DNA from: DATEJJ01 sp051986465
GTDB lineage: Bacteria; Actinomycetota; Actinomycetes; Mycobacteriales; Micromonosporaceae
NCBI GenBank assembly: GCA_051986465.1
Contig: JBPYFB010000604.1
Location: forward strand, 1 to 7,284
Length of the DNA: 7,284 nt
Direction: 5' to 3'
In this document: in pieces, positions 5,769 through 7,284 of the stretch
How the letters are laid out: each line of letters starts with the position of its first letter
How positions within the stretch are numbered: position 1 is the stretch's first letter
The notes under the pieces: model-generated
What the model saw: the letters and a program-made list of their open reading frames with translations, nothing else
Database searches by the model: none
What the model was told of the DNA's origin: nothing
Program-made: the position numbers and the translations under genes

Positions 5769-6092
5769 CTATACGTCGGCTACTGGATCCGTGCACGCGC
5801 TCGGCCATGGCCCGAACACTGGTCGGGCGAACGGAAGCCCTATGCCAGCTTCGTCCAATACGTCTACATAAGCGTGGACGCGGCCCTCCAGATCGTCAAC
5901 CAGGCTCCGCGCCTGGTCCAACGCTTCATCAACGTCGCCACTATGCAGGGAGGCGAGTACGGCCTTCGCATGTTCGAACAGAATCGACAGGCTGTCGCCT
6001 TGGATCAGCACGCCTGGGAACCGACGAGGTGGAAGCCGAAGAACGGCGAAATTTGGTACATGCTTGTACAGCTCTACCTCGACCTGCTCCAT
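5769..6092 (-). CDS. DUF6959-like small cytosolic protein
   Basis: The 107-residue product has no signal peptide or membrane span. Its core, LPPRRFPGVLIQGDSLSIL (20-38), followed by two helical stretches (39-52, 54-80) and a GIGLPF end (83-88), matches, as I remember it, a small actinobacterial family named DUF6959 (motif RRFPGVxxQGDSL). No function is known to me. The last 18 residues after GIGLPF look unconserved. It follows the small membrane-protein gene on the same strand with 38 bp between, so they may form a two-gene unit. The ATG at 6092 has no clear ribosome-binding site; no start codon lies farther upstream in frame, so it may depend on upstream translation. It converges on the oxidase gene across 164 bp, where a weak hairpin (GCGCCGC at 5635-5641 with GCGGCGC at 5658-5664, 16-base loop) is the only terminator candidate. 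Confidence 0.75.
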   Translation of the reverse strand: MEQVEVELYKHVPNFAVLRLPPRRFPGVLIQGDSLSILFEHAKAVLASLHSGDVDEALDQARSLVDDLEGRVHAYVDVLDEAGIGLPFARPVFGPWPSACTDPVADV

Positions 6093-6130
6093 CAGACGAC
6101 CATAGACGGTGCTGATCTCTTCGCCGTGAA

Positions 6131-6493
6131 CTACACGCGACGGGTGTCCACAGGGGATGCGAGGTCAGGGCGCGGCTGGAGGCCGTTGCGGTCATGTTGA
6201 GACTCGGTGGCTGTTGTACCTAGCTGCTGTACAGAGTCGATCGGTGGATGTCGTGCACGCAACCTGTGCGGCAGACCAAGAAGGCTCCGGCTCCGCGCTA
6301 TGAACCGGTTGAGTCTCGCATCGGCTTGAGCGCGATAGAAGGCCGGAGTCAAGAAGATCAGTGCGAACACCGCCGACATGCTCAACCGGCCCACCCACGG
6401 CCGCCTATGGATCAAGAGGTTCCAAATGACGGCAGAGAGGATGCCACAGACCATTGCCAGACCGACCGAGACGACCAGGCGTAGTCGCTGCAT
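6131..6493 (-). CDS. Small two-span membrane protein, unknown function
   Basis: I do not recognise this 120-residue product. It begins MQRLRLVVSV, with a first membrane span at about 5-29, a short basic loop (HRRPWVGR, 29-36), a second span at about 37-53, and then a basic hydrophilic tail (54-120) rich in Arg, Pro, Gln and Thr. With both ends probably cytoplasmic, the tail could bind a partner or nucleic acid, which is speculation. The start is well supported: GGAGG (complement of 6502-6506) lies eight bases before ATG 6493. The last 40 residues have weaker codon bias than the membrane part, so the reading frame may once have ended earlier or be drifting. The DUF6959-like gene begins 38 bp after its stop on the same strand. 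Confidence 0.6.
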   Translation of the reverse strand: MQRLRLVVSVGLAMVCGILSAVIWNLLIHRRPWVGRLSMSAVFALIFLTPAFYRAQADARLNRFIARSRSLLGLPHRLRARHPPIDSVQQLGTTATESQHDRNGLQPRPDLASPVDTRRV

Positions 6494-6501
6494 ACTTATC
6501 G

Positions 6502-6506
6502 CCTCC
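6502..6506 (-). promoter_or_regulatory. Ribosome-binding site of the two-span membrane protein
   Basis: The complement reads GGAGG eight bases before ATG 6493. It is the best single piece of evidence that this frame is translated. Confidence 0.6.
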
Positions 6507-6629
6507 GGTTCTGCCGACCAACCGAGGTTACTCGCCGGCCGACCCCCTTCTTGTCAGCTATCGGCGGCATACTTGGCGGCCGTACATCCAAAGTTGCTCC
6601 TGCTACGAGGGCGGCACGCGGCATGTCTC

Positions 6630-6660
6630 GCTCGGGTGGAGGATTCGAACCTCCAACGCT
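6630..6660 (-). other. Isolated tRNA 3'-end fragment (T-arm plus acceptor strand), possible attachment site
   Basis: On the minus strand GGAGG-TTCGAAT-CCTCC (6654-6638) is a perfect T-arm: a 5-bp stem and a 7-base loop with the invariant T54, T55, C56, A58 and the G53-C61 pair. It is followed by ACCCGAG and C, suitable as the 3' acceptor strand and discriminator. No matching 5' acceptor strand (CTCGGGT), D-arm or anticodon arm lies upstream at tRNA distance, and the TPR gene stop falls in that space, so this is not a complete tRNA. Such 3' ends are typical att-site remnants left when an element integrates in a tRNA gene. No integrase is in the window. Confidence 0.45.
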
Positions 6661-6706
6661 TTCGGTGCTGGCGCGATATCTCGCGAAGGCACTCGCTGGC
6701 GCCGTT

Positions 6707-7284
6707 TCATTCCTTCGGACCCGCTATCTGATGGCGGCCGAGGTTGGCGAGGTGGGTGCGGATGGCCAGGGGGGTGGTTTCTACGTCGTCGGTTTGGTCG
6801 ATTCCGAGGCGGGTCAGGATGTCCAGGGAGTGTTGCCAGTGTGTGCGGGCGTGTTCGTCCTGGTGCAGGGCGTGGTGGGCGTGGGCGAGCCCGTCGTGGG
6901 CGCGGGCCTGATCGGCGGGCTGGTCCAGTTCGGTGGCGAGTGTGAGGGCCTGCTGATGGTGGATGAGGGCGCTATCCGGGTGGCCAGTAGCGTGCTGTAG
7001 GCGGCCGAGGCCCTGCCGTGCTTCGAATTGGTAGTTGCGGTTGCCGCTTTGGTGGGCGAGGTCGAGTACTCGTTGATAGACATCGATGGCCTGCTCGTAC
7101 CAGCCCCGCATCCGGTGGACGTAGCCGAGGCCGGTCAACGCGCTCTGCTCGGCGGCACGGTAGCCAGTGGCGCAGGCGAGCCGCAGCGCCTGCTGGTGGC
7201 GGTCGGCGGCCTGTTCGTACTGGCCCTGTAGCCCGTAGATATTGCCGAGGCCTGTGAGCGCGTCCAGCTCGCAGTGGCGATTGC
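6707..7284 (-). CDS. C-terminal TPR part of a large regulator (AfsR/SARP or NB-ARC-TPR type), N-terminus beyond window
   Basis: The last 191 residues are visible; the gene enters from the right edge. They form four tandem 40-residue TPR units (visible residues 8-47, 48-87, 88-127, 128-167). The first two open with ALTGLG, and the others with ARQGLG and AHDGLA; each contains an amphipathic second helix such as YEQAADRHQQALRLA. A 24-residue tail follows, ending GRHQIAGPKE. This C-terminus, including AHDGLAHAHHALHQDEHARTHW, is typical of actinobacterial AfsR/SARP or NB-ARC-TPR regulators, in which an ATP-binding STAND domain and often a DNA-binding domain precede the TPRs; those parts would lie to the right. 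The TPRs probably sense a partner or ligand. The internal TTG at 7138 is only a codon within a repeat, not a start. The stop lies about 47 bp from the tRNA fragment. Confidence 0.85.
   Translation of the reverse strand, partial: NRHCELDALTGLGNIYGLQGQYEQAADRHQQALRLACATGYRAAEQSALTGLGYVHRMRGWYEQAIDVYQRVLDLAHQSGNRNYQFEARQGLGRLQHATGHPDSALIHHQQALTLATELDQPADQARAHDGLAHAHHALHQDEHARTHWQHSLDILTRLGIDQTDDVETTPLAIRTHLANLGRHQIAGPKE

Noticed and set aside
5611..5808. 65-residue minus-strand frame between the oxidase and DUF6959-like genes
   Set aside because: Overlaps the end of the DUF6959-like gene in another frame, consists mostly of Arg/Thr-rich low-complexity sequence and lacks a ribosome-binding site.
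6630..6720. Complete tRNA gene on the minus strand
   Set aside because: Only the T-arm and acceptor 3' strand are present. No D-arm, anticodon arm or pairing 5' acceptor strand is found at 72-90 bases, and the TPR gene's stop occupies that space.
6551..7000. 149-residue plus-strand frame containing SGGGFEPPTLSV
   Set aside because: This peptide phrase is the familiar translation of an antisense tRNA 3' end. The rest of the frame is antisense to the TPR gene.

Overview
The window is GC-rich bacterial DNA with strong G/C preference at third codon positions, GTG starts, one probable leaderless gene and several typically actinobacterial families: a FolP2-type dihydropteroate synthase homologue, a Tyr/Pro/Gln-rich zinc-ribbon membrane protein, a 40-residue-period TPR regulator tail and a DUF6959-like protein. 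A filamentous actinomycete, perhaps of the Micromonosporaceae, fits best; the family-level guess is inference.

Layout. Positions 1-1583 (minus strand) hold two genes in one reading frame: a 66-residue exported peptide (1583-1383) and, 30 bp downstream, a multi-span membrane GAF-GGDEF protein (1352 to beyond the left edge). A gap of about 440 bp with no convincing gene follows. A FolP2-type gene (2035-2925, plus) has a -10-like element placed for leaderless transcription from its GTG and a strong hairpin after its stop. It converges on a minus-strand gene (3964-3089) that encodes a hexapeptide-repeat, zinc-ribbon, two-span membrane protein. Between them is a six-unit array of about 18 bp per unit, into which the membrane-protein gene's last five codons and stop codon are built. 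Divergent from that gene is a BBE-like flavoprotein oxidase (4168-5604, plus). The right end is minus strand: a DUF6959-like cytosolic protein (6092-5769), a small two-span membrane protein (6493-6131), a tRNA 3'-end fragment (about 6660-6630) and the C-terminal TPR part of a large regulator that enters from the right edge (7284-6707).

The genes do not form one obvious pathway. The likely functional pairs are the exported peptide with the GAF-GGDEF protein, and possibly the small membrane protein with the DUF6959-like protein. The observations most worth follow-up are the repeat array that reiterates a gene's last codons and stop (2997-3106), the peptide/GGDEF pair, the FolP2 active-site change, and the isolated tRNA 3' end beside a probable accessory segment.
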